A DNA stretch of 64,000 nt. It comes from Calendula officinalis. Its lineage: Eukaryota > Streptophyta > Magnoliopsida > Asterales > Asteraceae. Below the pieces are notes generated by a model. The model searched no databases, had not been told where the DNA came from, and saw nothing but the letters and a program-made list of their open reading frames with translations. Shown here piece after piece: positions 20,681 through 33,072 of the stretch; position 1 is the first letter of the stretch, and each line of letters begins with the position of its first letter. A program made the translations under genes and the position numbers. The stretch lies in the NCBI GenBank assembly GCA_963853835.1, contig OY970820.1:17787873-17851872 (forward strand), read 5' to 3'.

Positions 20681-22306
20681 ATGAAGAGACACTATGATGC
20701 AGGCGGCGGTTGGAGGACGGTGGGTAGCTGGAGACAAGAAACTGTAACCCTTTTTGTCTCAAACATCCCTGTGGATGCAGAAAATACTGGCCTAAAGAAA
20801 AAATTCCACATGTTTGGTAAGATTGTGGACATTTACATTGCAAGGAAAAAAGATAGGGATGGCACAAATTTTTCCTTCATCCGTTTCAGTGGCGTTCAAG
20901 ATGCTAAAACGTTGGAGAAATCAATCGGGGTGATAAAATATGGCCATTGTATTTTAAAGTGTAATTTTGCTAGATACCAATGGAAATCTGTGAATGGTAA
21001 TCGTGGTGATAGGGCCTACAAGCCACAACATTACCAACATCCCCCACCCCCTCCCCCAACAAATCACCAACATCATCGGTATACCGCCCCCTGTGGTATA
21101 TCCACTGGCAAAACATATGCGGCTGCGGTCCATGGTCAATCACGTGTTCCCCCATTAGCATTAGTACCATCACGTATTCTTGACATCCACCTAAAACGCA
21201 CGATTCTAATGAGTCGGGTTGGAGGCACTGGTTCAAGTGGGTAAAAATGGGTGAGCATGCCATGGAGATACCGTTCAAAAGATTAGCATGGGTTCGTATT
21301 ATGGGTCTTCCTCTTCGCTTTAGAGACTGTGATAATGTTAAAAAAATCGCAAACCGTCTTGGTGACTTTGTGGAAATGGTTGACATTCAATGGGAAAGCT
21401 CCAATATTTCCAACGTGAAAGTCGCTATCTTGTCGTCTTTCAAAACCAGGATCAATGAAGAAATGTCTATATCGTACAACGGCGGGATTTTTCAAATTGG
21501 TATCTCTGAAATTTTCTACGATTGGCATCCATTTTCAACATGTTCCTTTTCCATGAACCCTAATAATCAGGGCGATCTGGATGACGAACATAATGATAAT
21601 CCCGATAACGAAAATTCTGATGAGGATAACGGTATATAATATACATTATTCCCTGGATAATGAAGGAGAAATTCCGGTTGATCATGGTCAGCCTATAGTG
21701 GAAGATACTGTTCCGGTGAACATTGATTCTGGTGAAAAAGCGGCGTCTAGTTCCAATGTGGTGATTAATTCTTGCATTAGTGATAATCATGCCACCTCGG
21801 TTGTTGATGAGTCGGTTGAAATCCCTATTGAGGTGGGTACGAGGAACGAGACTATAACGCCGCCTCTTCCATCTGGGGTATTCATGCCTAATGGATTTGG
21901 ATTAAACTTTGGGCCATTCCCAAGTTCTGCTCCTGTTGGGCCACTTGCTCAAAACTCTAATTTCAGCCCTTTTTTGATTGGTAAGGCCCAATCTGATAAC
22001 TTAGGTATGGGCACTATCTCAAAAATATGAAGGAGATTTTCACCAATTAGGCAGTCGGGTCCTAATGAACGACAAACGGAGATACACCCTCTTGTGCATT
22101 TAGTCAATAATTTGGCTCCTTCGATTGATCTTAACCAAGGTCCTGAGGAACCTAGTAATTCTGAGGATGGCCTCCAAACACAGTCAATCTCTGAGAAATC
22201 GAAAACGGTGGCAATTGGTTCAGAGGTTGGATTTCAGATTAATGCCGATAACCCTATCCTATGTGAACTATTTTCTGGCGATGGAGAAACAAATGTGTCT
22301 CAATGA
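20681..22306 (+). pseudogene. LINE-A ORF1 with RRM domain, frameshifted
   Basis: The likely start is MKRHYDAGGGWRTVGSWRQE at 20681. An RRM fold follows: TLFVSNIPVD (RNP2-like), then FSFIRFSGVQDAKTLEKSI (RNP1-like). A Pro/His-rich linker and TYAAAVHG come next. The frame shifts around 21180-21210, after which WRHWFKWVKMGEHAMEIPFK and WVRIMGLPLRF continue in another frame to an acidic stretch; further breaks occur before the final NVSQ and TGA at 22304-22306. That TGA overlaps the ORF2 start (ATGA). ORF1 proteins bind LINE RNA. Confidence 0.75.
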
Positions 22307-25300
22307 ATTTGCTTTCATTAAACATCAGGGGTGTGAGTGAATCTCACAAGACAGAATGGGTCAGACAGTTAAAGTTGAAGTATAAAATCGATTTTGTAGG
22401 GCTACAAGAAGCACACGCCGTTGCGTCTGGAAATATCGATGTAGCTAGTTGTTGGGTAAGTAACAGTGTTGCCTTCGAATCTGTTGATTCTGTGGGCAGA
22501 TCCGGTGGATTATTATGTATGTGGAATCCGGATGTATTTGATATAAATTTCTGCAATAAATCTAGGTATAGTCTTAGAGTTGGTGGAAGATGGAGAGGTT
22601 TCAATGGTGTCACTTATCTCGTCAATGTGTACGCGCCACAATCATTGGTGGAGAAGAGAACACTATGGGCGGAACTATTAGATCTAAAAAATTCTAATCC
22701 CGGCACTTGGATATTTTATGGCGATTTTAACTCCGTCAGAAGACCTGATGAAAGACGGAATTCGTCCTTTTGTCGGTCTACTGCCAACTGTTTTAATAAT
22801 TTCATCAATTCGGCGGGATTAATGGAATTTAGTATGGGCGGAAGGCGGTATACTTATCTCAGTCCCGGCTGCTATAAATTAAGCAAACTTGATCGATTCT
22901 TGGTATGTTCCATTTTCATGTCAATTCAGCCTCGATCAGCGGTTACGGCCCTTCCTCGTGAACATTCGGATCACTCTCCAATTATATTTTGTAATTCTGT
23001 AGCTGATTTTGGCCCTCCACCATTTCGGTTCTATAACTCTTGGCTTCTTAGGGACGGATTCAAGGAATTGATTGTTCAAGCTTGCTCGTCTTTTTGCGGT
23101 TACAATACCCCGGATTTATTGCTGGCCGCTAAGCTGAAACATATTAAACATGAGATTAAAAAAATGGAGGAAAATTGAATACGTAAAAGAGAATTCCGAT
23201 ATAAAAGCTCTCAAAAAATACTTGGTGAATTGGATCTCTTGGTGGAATCTAGAACATTATCAAACTCAGAAGTAAGTGAATTTAATTCTAGTAAAAATAG
23301 ATTGGCGGAACTAGAAAAATACATGAAGCTTGATTTAAAACAAAGAGCCCATATCAAATGGGCGATCGATGGTGACGAGAATACATCATTTTTCCATGGT
23401 ACTCTAAAAAGCAAAAATAGAAACAACCGGAATCACTGTCTCTCGATTAATGGTTCATGGAACACCGACCTGGAGCTAATCAAATCAGAAGATCACAGGT
23501 TTTTTACCGCTAAATTCTCGGATTTGTGGCCGGTAAGACCGTCTTTTTCTAATCCACTTTTTAGCAAACTCACCGACATACAAAGCTCATTCATTGAACA
23601 ACCTTTTTCGCTGGGAGAGATCAGAACAACAATATGGGCTTGCGGTGGTGATCGGGCTCCCGGGCCCGATGGGTTAACTCTTAAATTTATCAAAACCTAT
23701 TATGATTGCATTATTAATGAATTAATGTTGTTTGTGAGATATTTTGAACAATAAGGTAACATTGCAAGGGGATGTAACTCTTCTTTTATTACATTAATTC
23801 CGAAGTCTAAGGACCCGGTGAATTTGGGTGATTTCTGACCCATATCATTGATTGGTTGCATGTATAAAATATTGGCCAAGGCACTATCTTTTCAACTAAA
23901 GTCGGTAATCGATGGCATCGTTGGTGAAGCTCAATCCGCATACATTAATGGTAGAAATATCTTGGAAGGCCCATTAGTGATCAACGAACTTTGCAATTGG
24001 GCAAAAAAAGCTAATAAAATAATGTTTATATTTAAAGTCGATTTCGAGAAAACATTTGACTCCATTAATTGGAATTATCTTGACTCCGTTATGGATCAAA
24101 TGAATTTTGGCATCAAGTGGCGTGGATGGATCCGGGGTTGCTTGTCATCATCTTATGCATCGGTTCTAGTAAATGGTTCTCCGACAAAAGAATTTCAAGT
24201 TACAAAAGGAGTTAGACAAGGTGATCCATTATCTCCTTTCTTGTTCATTATTGCAATGGAAGGCCTCAATGTTGCTATGCAATTGGCATGTGCAAAAAAT
24301 ATATTTCATGCTCAAGAAATCGGCTCAAACGGTCCTAAAATATCACATTTATTTTACGCGGATGATGCTATTTTTGTGGGTCGTGGTTCAAGTCATAATT
24401 TGACCAACCTTGCGAGAATTCTTAGATGTTTTAATGTGTCATCCGGCTTAAATGTAAACTTTCACAAGTCAAAATTATTTTGTATTGGCGTTTCAACATC
24501 ACAACTAAATAATTGGGCCATCATCTTACATTGTGTTCCGGGCTCCTTACCATTTGATTATCTTGGTGTTCCGGTTGGTGCTAACATGAACTTGTCAAAT
24601 CAGTATTAAGTAGTCTACCTTTATACTACTTTTCATTATTTAAAGCTCCCGTTTGTGTGATTGAAAAACTTGAGCAAATTAGAAGAAGATTTTTATGGGG
24701 AGAAAAGAAAATTAATTGGGTGGCTTGGACAACCGTTTTAGCTCCAAAAGAAAACGGTGGTTTAGGTATTGGATCACTTAAAGCCCAAAATTATGCATTT
24801 TTGTCTAAATGGTGGTGGAGATTGCAGGATAGTAATATGTGCATTTGGAAAAAGGTTATTTTGGCAGTTCACAAACTACATAGCAAACCAATTCATAATA
24901 TGGCGGCTACGAATTCAACGGGTGTTTGGCGCAATATTGCTCGTGTAGATTCCGAATTTGTCAAATTGAGTTATAGTTTTTTTGACGCATTTTCTCTCAA
25001 TCTCGGAAATGGTACAACATTCCTATTTTGGAAGGATATTTGGCTCGGGGACTGTTCTTTGCAGTCAAGGTTCCCAAATTTATATGGTATTGAATCTCGC
25101 AAGGCTTGTTCGGTCTCTGATCGGATCACTGCCACTGGTTTTTGTTGGGATTGGAATCGGAGGCTTAATAATTATACACTTGTTAATGAATTTGTTTCTT
25201 TGTTGAATCTTGTTAAGAGTGTTCGAACTAGTACCACTCCAGATAAATTGGTGTGCAAGGTCTCCAATGATGGTTCATTTGCGGTGCATCATATTAGCCG

Positions 25301-25822
25301 TTGGTTAGATCGGAAGATTACCACTACCGGGTATGTTAATATGCCTTGGTTGAATGCCATTCCTTTAAAAGTTAAATGTTTTGTATGGCGGGTCGGTAGG
25401 GGCCGTATACCGGTAGCAAAATGTTTGGAGAAAAGAGGTATCAATATCGCCTCAATCACATGCAAGGTGTGTAACAATAATGATGAAGACATAGAACACA
25501 CTTTTCTTAGATGCCGCCGTACCTTGGAGATAGTATCATGGATATTCAATTGGTGTGGAATCCATTTGCCTACCTTTCAATCGATTACGGAATTAATAGA
25601 ATTCGGTGTGGGATGGAGAAATTGTTCAAAGAAAAGTAAAGTACTCACAACAATCATTCAATGCATGATTTGGTGTATTTGGAAGGCGGGGAATGAAACG
25701 GTGTTTAGGAATATCCATAAGTCCTATTCGGTTATTGTTCACACTTATGGTTGAAAAATAGGTGTAATCTATGTTGTAATTTGATTGATTGGAGAATTTA
25801 TTCTTTCTTGTCTTGTTTGTAA
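22303..25822 (+). pseudogene. LINE-A ORF2: endonuclease, reverse transcriptase, zf-RVT; broken
   Basis: Start MNLLSLNIRGVSESHKTEW. The APE-type endonuclease shows FVGLQEAHAV, FYGDFNSVRRPDE and REHSDHSPIIF. RT shows APGPDGLTLKFI, KVDFEKTFDSINW, GVRQGDPLSPFLFI and the catalytic YADDAIFVG. The C-terminal zinc-binding part has CKVC plus H and C in DIEHTFLRC. In-frame stops lie at 23176 (TGA), 23752 (TAA) and 23836 (TGA after GDF, where Arg is usual). Compared with LINE-B, about 30 codons are deleted near 24608 and the frame changes; a last frameshift near 25745 hides the C-terminus, which otherwise reads to 25822. ORF2 nicks DNA and primes reverse transcription there. Confidence 0.88.
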
Positions 25823-25888
25823 TTTCGTCTTAGTTTATTGCTAAGCTCGGGTTTTTATTAATATATTTGCTGTTTTCAAAAAACAAAA

Positions 25889-25903
25889 ACAAATTTCATT
25901 TAT
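25889..25903 (+). repeat. LINE target-site duplication, right copy
   Basis: ACAAATTTCATTTAT, identical to 20465-20479. Confidence 0.9.
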
Positions 25904-28424
25904 CAAGAATAATGAATAACGGAATATTCAAATCCAGCTATTTTGCAATTTTCTTATAGTAGTTACTAAATAAATTTTGAATAAATGAAAAAGTCTTGGA
26001 TCTTTTAATATGAATAAAATATGAAATAATAAATGAAATATGAAATGACTTAAAGCCAAAAGAAAATTGTAAAAAATCACATCATATTGGAAATGTTCAA
26101 TTTTGGAGAAGTTTTTTTAATATCAAAATGCTAAGATGGTGCAAATGTGCAATTGCAATAGTGGAAACACACATAATTGTTGAATTCTCACATAAATTAT
26201 CTTGAAATGAACTATTAGGAGACAAACGATAAACCACAATAAAAATAAAGCTAATTAAAGAAGAAGATGATGATGAAAATGAGGTAATATCCAAAAATTG
26301 AACCGTTAAAATGTCAAAAAAACAAAAAAAAAAGTTGAAAATGAATTATGGAAAACATAGCGCAAAAGCTTGTAATATTTTATGAATGATATGATTTATG
26401 GTATGCATATAAAATTTGAATAATTTATGTATAAAGTTTTTGCGGGATTAGGAAAACACAATTGAATAGGATTTGAATGAATATGATAATGTGAAGATTG
26501 AACTACCACAAGGTATAAAGTTGGCAAATTTAGAAGGTGTTGACTGCATGCATTAGAAAGATACTGGACATGCTTTGCAATTATTAGAATTCTATGAATC
26601 ATTTGGAGAGGTAAATTTATCACAATAATAAATTTTAAATTTAGTTAAAAAAAAGTTGTAATCGCGGGGTTTCAAGATCTAAACTTAAAAAAAAATCTTG
26701 AAATATTAACATTATTGGAGACTTTTGCATTGAAAGTACACTGTTAGCATGACCTTTTATGCGTTATATTTTTTATCTGCCCTTTTAAATATATATCAGA
26801 TCGTTTAAAATCAAAAGTTGCCTTTTCTAATCTTTCAAGCATTGATGTTGTGGAGATAAATGAGCACGCTTTAGTAAAAATTAATCTTAGCCCAATTTCT
26901 CATAGCCCAATTATTTGTTCTAAGGTATCAAATCGACTCATTTACTTAATGAGTCAATTTGGGGTTTTTTTAACCTTAAACGGTTTAGACGAAATTAATA
27001 GCAAATTCATCAAATGGTTGAAATAAAGTTCAAAGATTTAATGCATGCATATTTAAGGCATAAATAAATAAATAATTATTTGAAAATGAATGCAGGCTTG
27101 TGGTAGCACAAGAAAAACTACCACTCTGTGAAAAGCAAATCTCTGAATTTTCTTATTATCTAAATGATATATGCTAAACAGATGAAATTTACACGAAGGG
27201 GAGAGCATTGTAAATTTACTTTATATAAATAATTGCATTTTCATATAGTTATTTATTTTATATGAATGTATTCTGTAAAAATAAGACAATCGTTCAACTT
27301 TTGTGTTAAGTTAGAAAATGAATTCACTAATATTATGATTTATGATTGTAGGTAATTTTCATCACAAATTTCTGAGATGTTTTCAATTCGTTGTGTACTC
27401 AGAAACTTCTAAATTAATGTGATTTAATGATAGCACATTTTATAAAAATACTCAAGAGTTCATTTGAAATTCAAGTTTTGGAAGTTTAAGGTTTGAAATT
27501 TATTTGAAAGTAATTAGTTGTCTTTAAAAGTCAAGCTGATTTTTAACGTTAAGAATGAATACAAATATATTATTTTTAACCTTCATTAAGTCATACCTAT
27601 CACCAATCTCGCTACCACCTGCCACCGCTACCTACTAGTATGATAAAAATAATCAACAGATTGATGACTAGATTCCAATGAACATATATGGTTTAAAAGA
27701 CCCTTCGAACCCAAATCACACTCATCGCACCGTCCACTTTGCCTCAACAATAAGAGAAAAAACATGCCTCTTTAGACATCATATCTTTATTTATGTACAA
27801 CTCATCTTCTATGTTTTTTCTTAATCTCTTGATAAATTTCAAAATGAAAAACTAATCTTTGACTAAAATAATATTAACACATCATACTGTTGCAAAATTT
27901 ACAGTAGCTTAACGTTGGTGGTAATTTTGCATTAACTTTCCAGAGTATTTTTATTTATCTGTTCTTTTACGAATTTGGTACAAGAAGCTGGACATTTTAT
28001 ATTTTTATATACAAAAATATATATGACATTTGGATATAAAAATCCAAGTGTTGCAGGCCGATGTCAATACTAAAGCCCAGAATAGGAAGACAAATTGAAC
28101 TAAGACATCAAATTATTAAACTGCGCGTTGAGTTATAAGTGATTGGGCCCTATCACACCCAAGAAAATATGAACTTTCACGGATAACATGATTTCAAACC
28201 ACCCGAATGTTTGGGCGTAACTAGTTTAGGCGAATTGGGCTAAGATACATAATACACTACATTACGCCCTACAACAGTTCTTTAGATTGCTTCTCATAAA
28301 TCATAATCTCTGAAAAAATATCGTTTTAAAGATGTGCGTGAATACCGTAAGCACCATAATCTACATGGGAAAAACACGTAAATAAATGATGTATTTAATT
28401 GGCTTGCTTCAACTTCAATGACAG
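25904..28424. other. Intergenic, no gene seen
   Basis: About 2.5 kb of AT-rich DNA with only short frames. A hairpin-forming inverted repeat lies near 26930-26960 (GACTCATTTACTTAATGAGTC). I recognise no element ends. Confidence 0.5.
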
Positions 28425-28757
28425 AAGCTCAAAAAAGGCGTTTTGGGTGTTTCTTATGCCTACTTTTGGGTTATATGGAATCTCAGGAACAACAAAGTCT
28501 TCCCCGACTCTAAAAGGGATCAGCTCAATGGTTTAGGAGGGCAGGTGCAGGCTCTTACTTTCTTTTGGTTTAAGGCTAGGGCTAGTAAATGTCGTTTTGA
28601 CAATAGATGGTCCGAATGGTGTGTTATGCCCAATTCGTGTATTTAATCCCGGGAGTTTTGTTTTTTCCTGCGCTTTTGTTGTTTTTTGTCTTGTTGTTTC
28701 TTGTAATGTTCTAGCTCCTTGCTAGTTTTAATGTTATTCTTGTTGCCGTTAAAAAAA
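28425..28757 (+). mobile_element. 5'-truncated LINE tail (LINE-C)
   Basis: Encodes only the last codons of an ORF2, YAYFWVIWNLRNNKVF and ALTFFWFKARASKCRF, ending with TAA near 28646. This is homologous to the C-terminus of LINE-B (LWHLWKARNEAVFNN, AQAFYWLKHRS). The 3' UTR follows and ends GTTGCCGTTAAAAAAAAA. The 5' border near 28425 is approximate and I found no clear target-site duplication. Confidence 0.8.
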
Positions 28758-28860
28758 AATGAGTAATGAACGGTTGTATTCTTGTACACCAACCATCATT
28801 TTTTACCATTGTTTTGCCTTATAACATCCAGCTAAATATCCAGTAACACAACATGAGTAA

Positions 28861-29117
28861 GGTGTTGTTTGGTAAGCCTCTTAATGATTTAGTTAAGAGG
28901 TTAGCCTCTTAATCGGACAGATTCAGAGCGTTTGGTAAGGCCTCTTAATCAGTCTTTGAATCAAAATTTCAACATATTCTGCCTCTTAATCGGACAAATT
29001 TCAAGGGAAGTCTGAATCATTCAGACCTCTACATCATTCAGATATTAATCATTCTGAATCATTCAGACCTCTACATCATTCAGATATTAATCATTCAGAT
29101 CCTACCAAACAAGACAA
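28861..29117. mobile_element. MITE-like element with a 42-bp tandem duplication
   Basis: Ends GGTGTTGTTTGGTA and TACCAAACAAGACAAC form an imperfect terminal inverted repeat. Inside, a 42-bp unit starting CTGAATCATTCAGACC is repeated head to tail at 29012-29053 and 29054-29095. Superfamily not determined. Confidence 0.55.
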
Positions 29118-29347
29118 CATTAGAGATTATGTTTCCTCGCAATAAAAAAAAAATGTGCTCCTTGTTTTAAGACATATGTGAGCTTTATTTTATCTAATTT
29201 TTTGATATAAGAGAAAATTACCTCTCATGTTGTATTGAACATGAGAGGGTCCCAATGATATACTTATCTAATCCGAGATTGATACGTGAAATTTGCACCA
29301 AAACATTTTAAGGAACTACTTAGTTTTATACAGGGTAAAACACAAAC

Positions 29348-29419
29348 GGGTCCATAGCTCAGTGGTAGAGCAATTGACTGCAGATCAATAGGTCACCGGT
29401 TCGAACCCGGTTGGGCCCT
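29348..29419 (+). tRNA. tRNA-Cys (anticodon GCA)
   Basis: A 72-nt cloverleaf without intron. The acceptor stem GGGTCCA pairs with TGGGCCC (29412-29418, one G-U). The D-arm region has TAGCTCAGTGGTAGAGC (A box), the anticodon loop CTGCAGA has GCA at 29380-29382, and the T loop GGTTCGAACCC is the B box. The discriminator at 29419 is T, as expected for Cys identity. A T-rich run (from about 29420) follows as Pol III terminator. Unlike the SINE heads nearby, all stems pair, so it is probably functional. Confidence 0.95.
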
Positions 29420-30454
29420 TCTTTTTTTCTATTTTATTTTCTTTTTGTGCGTGTTGGCATTTAGGTGATGTGTAAAGTCTCTGATTAGAAAGGTTCTGTT
29501 GTAACTTTAGTATACAAATCAAGGAAAGAAAATCATAATCTAACACTTAATGTTTAACAAGCGAATAACTGAATATTTTTATTTGATAGCCTTTGAATAT
29601 AAGTAGTGAGATGTTAATTTTTAATGCTTATTTAAGTGTAAAACATGGGGAAATTGTTTTTTTTTTTTTTTTTTGTAAAAGCTGAATAGTTTACTTTCAA
29701 ACACCCCATATGTGTAGATGCTGATTAGGGAAAGTGTCTTTTAACTGTTTTAACAATATATTAAGATTACTCTTGCAACGATATATTAAGATTACTCAAT
29801 TTGGTCAAGCGTGTACGTATAATCGTTGTGTTAAAGGTGCAAAGTAGTTAATGTCGATACTTAAGGGGAGCTTAGTAAGCAGTGTCGGTGTCGGACCCAG
29901 AAGGAATATCTAGGGGTAGCACAATTTTTTCCCGCATAAATATAGTTTGATTAAAATTTAAAAAAAAAAACACAGGTTCGTTAATCACTATAAAATGACA
30001 AACTAAATGGATAAACATTTAGGAGATGATAAATGAATAATTATGCACTTAAATAAAAAGCATACACACACACATCATATTTCATCTACTTCCTCCGTAT
30101 TAAAATAAGTGATACACTTTCTATTTTGAGGTGTATCAAAATAAGTGACACACTTTGAAAACTTTCCTTATTTGGTAAAAATAACGGAACTCATATCAAC
30201 TAACTATCCACTTTAATAAAGTGATATTACACTTACCCTTATATCCTTACTTTTAAAACTCATTAATATCACTTTATTAAAGAAAAGCGGGACCCATTGT
30301 TCACTAACTATGTACCTTAGTCTATTTTAACCTCTACTTTAGGGGGCGCTTGGTTCAAACTAGGGAATGAGAAAGGTAAAGGTAAAGGGAATACTAAGGA
30401 ATACAATGAGTATTCCTTAGTATTCCTTTACTTATTGGTGTTGCTTGGTTCATG

Positions 30455-30456
<2 letters not shown>

Positions 30457-30530
<74 letters not shown>
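30457..30530. repeat. (AT)n microsatellite
   Basis: About 36 uninterrupted AT units. Confidence 0.95.
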
Positions 30531-30533
<3 letters not shown>

Positions 30534-30580
30534 ATGAATATTATACATGTCTATGTTTGTATATACATATGTAAGTTTTT

Positions 30581-30921
30581 GTGTGTGTGTGTATGTGTGT
30601 ATGTATGTATGTATATGTGTATGTATGTATGTATGTATGTATGTATGTATGTATGTATGTATGTATGTATGTATGTATGTATGTATGTATGTATGTATGT
30701 ATGTATGTATGTATGTATGTATGTATGTATGTCTATGTATGTATGTGTGTATGTATGTATGTATGTGTATGTATGTATGTATATATGTGTATGTATGTAT
30801 GTATGTATGTATATATGTGTATGTATGTATGTATGTATGTATGTCTGTATGTATGTGTATGTATGTATGTAGGTATGTGTATGTATGTATGTAGGTATGT
30901 GTATGTGTGTATGTATGTATG

Positions 30922-30952
<31 letters not shown>

Positions 30953-31117
30953 GTATGTATGTATGTATGTGTATGTATGTGTATGTGACTATGTGTATGT
31001 GACTATGTGTGTATGTATGTATGTATGTATGTAAGTATGTATGTACGTACGTGTATGTATGTATGTATGTATGTATGTATGTATGTATGTATGTATGTAT
31101 GTATGTATGTATGTATG

Positions 31118-31148
<31 letters not shown>

Positions 31149-31210
31149 GTATGTATGTATGTATGTATGTATGTATGTGTGTGTATATGTATGTATGTAT
31201 ATATGTATTA
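30581..31210. repeat. (ATGT)n microsatellite, about 630 bp
   Basis: Tetranucleotide ATGT with GTGT and short substituted stretches, longest pure runs at 30619-30731 and 31059-31147. It gives long open frames of repeated Tyr-Val-Cys-Met in every forward frame; these are not genes. The tract is almost wholly alternating purine/pyrimidine. Confidence 0.95.
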
Positions 31211-32006
31211 CCTAGCTCATTCCCCTCATTTTGAAGGGTAATGGAGTATTATCTAGTATTGGGTAATGATTCATTGCATTGTCACAAACCAAGCATCATT
31301 ATTGATTATCATTACCATTCCCCACCCTCTAATACCCCTAACCAAGCATACCCTTAATCTTTTACCTCAAAAAACGTGAAAGCCAATTTGTGTCGCTTAT
31401 TTTGATACGGAGGAAGTATTAAATTTTAAAGTTGTATTCTTTGTTGACTTGTTTTCCGAAAACGAGTCATTATATTTTCATCCGTAACGACCATAAGTGG
31501 TTTCTTTTCTATACTATAAATCAGTTTGTTTCTATTGTTCGACATGTGTTTTTGATGATTCCAATTGAGAGACAGAAAGAGTATTGGGTTTTTTTGTTCA
31601 AATTGACATAAAGTGGAAAGTGGCTTTATTTATTATATTAAATTTAAATTTGAGCTTCCTAATAATCTAAACTATTTTAGAACTTTCAAGTTTGGACTAC
31701 TTTTTTGCTGAAGTTATAAGTGAATCGTCGCCGAATACTTTTTTATGGGTAGCGCCGACATATATTTTATTTTTTTGTGAAAATTCTTGTACTTCTAGTT
31801 GAAAATTAAGGAGTAACACGGGTACCTCTAGACTCCACTAAGGTTCGCCTCTGGAGCTTAGTCGCACTATTTGAATTATATATATTATGTGTTCTATTCT
31901 TGGCGAACAAGTCACTTGTTATTTAAGCTAACTAGTATTGGCATTTTAATTAGGATTTATTCTGCTATTTATGTGGGTCTAGGACTAGGTGTATCAGTTT
32001 ACTTTA

Positions 32007-32527
32007 GAGCATCTTTAATGGTAGATTTTTCTAAAGCTTATTACTATTACAATAAGTCTTTGAAAAACCTTTTACTATTGGAATACCTAGCTTTTTGAAA
32101 AACTTATTGCAAAGACTTATTCTCTACTAACCTTTTAACCATCTTTCAATATTTGTCTTTTTTAGTCTCCTATGTTTAATAACATTTCATTTTAAATCTT
32201 AGATATGTTATATATAAATTTTTTATTATATTTTTAATAGATAATAAATAAATTATATAATATTTAATGTCAATTATTATAATATTTTTGTATAAGACAT
32301 TTTAAAGAATATTATATTTAGTAAGATGTTTAAAAAATTACCAAATTATATATAGGAGTATTTATGAAAGATTTGAGATAGATAAATGTAAATTAGAAAT
32401 ATTGTAAAAGAAAAAGTTTTTGTAAGGTTAACCATTGGAGATGCTATTTATGAAAAGTTTTAAGTTAGTGAAATTTTGATGTGGCAAAAGTAATAAGTCT
32501 TTGTGAGGTCAACCATTGGAGATGCTC
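32007..32527. mobile_element. MITE with GAGCATCT ends
   Basis: Ends GAGCATCTTTAATGGT and ACCATTGGAGATGCTC are inverted repeats, flanked by TTA on both sides (32004-32006 and 32528-32530). An inner copy of the terminal motif occurs at about 32430-32450. A PIF/Tourist-type MITE is likely. Confidence 0.75.
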
Positions 32528-33055
32528 TTAGTATGCGGGCGAGATCATTGGTTCCTAGACTCTGCAATCCCTGTTTCTCGTATGACACGAACTATTAGTT
32601 GCAACTCTATTGGGACGTTTTAGTTATGAGTAAGAATTAATTAATTATGCCCTAATTCTTATCATGATGTTTCTAACTGTTTTAGTGGAGTAGGCTAGGT
32701 GCTGTTTAAAAAAGATAATAAAAAAATAATAATTCTAATACTAGGGGGGAGGGGGAGGAGAGTAGATTATATATATACAAACAAATAAGCATAAAACGTC
32801 GTGTCTGGATTTATAGCTATTTTCAGTAAAAAAAAAAAAACAGGGAATCATGTGACTTGCTGGAAAGACGAAAAACTTAATTCTCATATTTGACTTAGCA
32901 CGCAATTTCCAATCTACATGATTTTTTTAAAGGATACTTTCATTTATTATTTGGTAATCGAGTTTTGATCGTAGTGTACGTAATATAATTAATATCATGG
33001 GCGTTGCAAACTTTCTCTTGACCCTCTAGTAATTTTTACCCAAGAAGGTATTATA

Positions 33056-33072
33056 CTAATTACCTCTAAAAA
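33056..33072 (+). repeat. SINE target-site duplication, left copy
   Basis: CTAATTACCTCTAAAAA, repeated with two mismatches at 33196-33212. Confidence 0.85.

Larger units (their letters stand above)
20480..25888 (+). mobile_element. Full-length L1-type LINE (LINE-A)
   Basis: A 5.4 kb element between perfect 15-bp target-site duplications. Order: a short 5' UTR with a TC-rich tract (20500-20520), ORF1 with RRM, ORF2 with endonuclease, RT and a C-terminal zinc finger, and a 3' end TTTGCTGTTTTCAAAAAAC. ORF1 and ORF2 carry frameshifts, stops and a deletion, so it is dead, but the duplication is still perfect, which suggests moderate age. Confidence 0.9.
30342..31353. mobile_element. PIF/Harbinger-like MITE enlarged by microsatellites
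   Basis: Ends GGGGGCGCTTGGTT and AACCAAGCATACCC are inverted repeats flanked by TTA (30339-30341 and 31354-31356), the usual 3-bp duplication of this superfamily. Most of the inside is AT and ATGT microsatellite, so the original element was probably under 400 bp. Confidence 0.7.
30089..31416. mobile_element. Stowaway-like MITE, itself interrupted
   Basis: Terminal inverted repeats CTTCCTCCGTATTAAAATAA and its counterpart ending TTTTGATACGGAGGAAG, flanked by TA (30087-30088 and 31417-31418), the Stowaway target site. The inner arms (ATAAGTGATACACTTT) match the MITEs at 45581 and 47716. A PIF-like element occupies 30342-31353. Confidence 0.8.
29880..31860. mobile_element. Old non-autonomous DNA element that hosts nested MITEs (tentative)
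   Basis: Outer ends AGTGTCGGTGTCGGACCCAG (near 29880) and ACTAAGGTTCGCCTCTGG (near 31840) form an imperfect inverted repeat of the CAGTGGCGGA type. No coding capacity. Two more elements are nested inside. The borders are approximate. Confidence 0.35.

Noticed and set aside
30435..31234. Long frames encoding Tyr-Val-Cys-Met repeats
   Set aside because: They are translations of the ATGT microsatellite, open in all forward frames because the unit has no stop; not genes.
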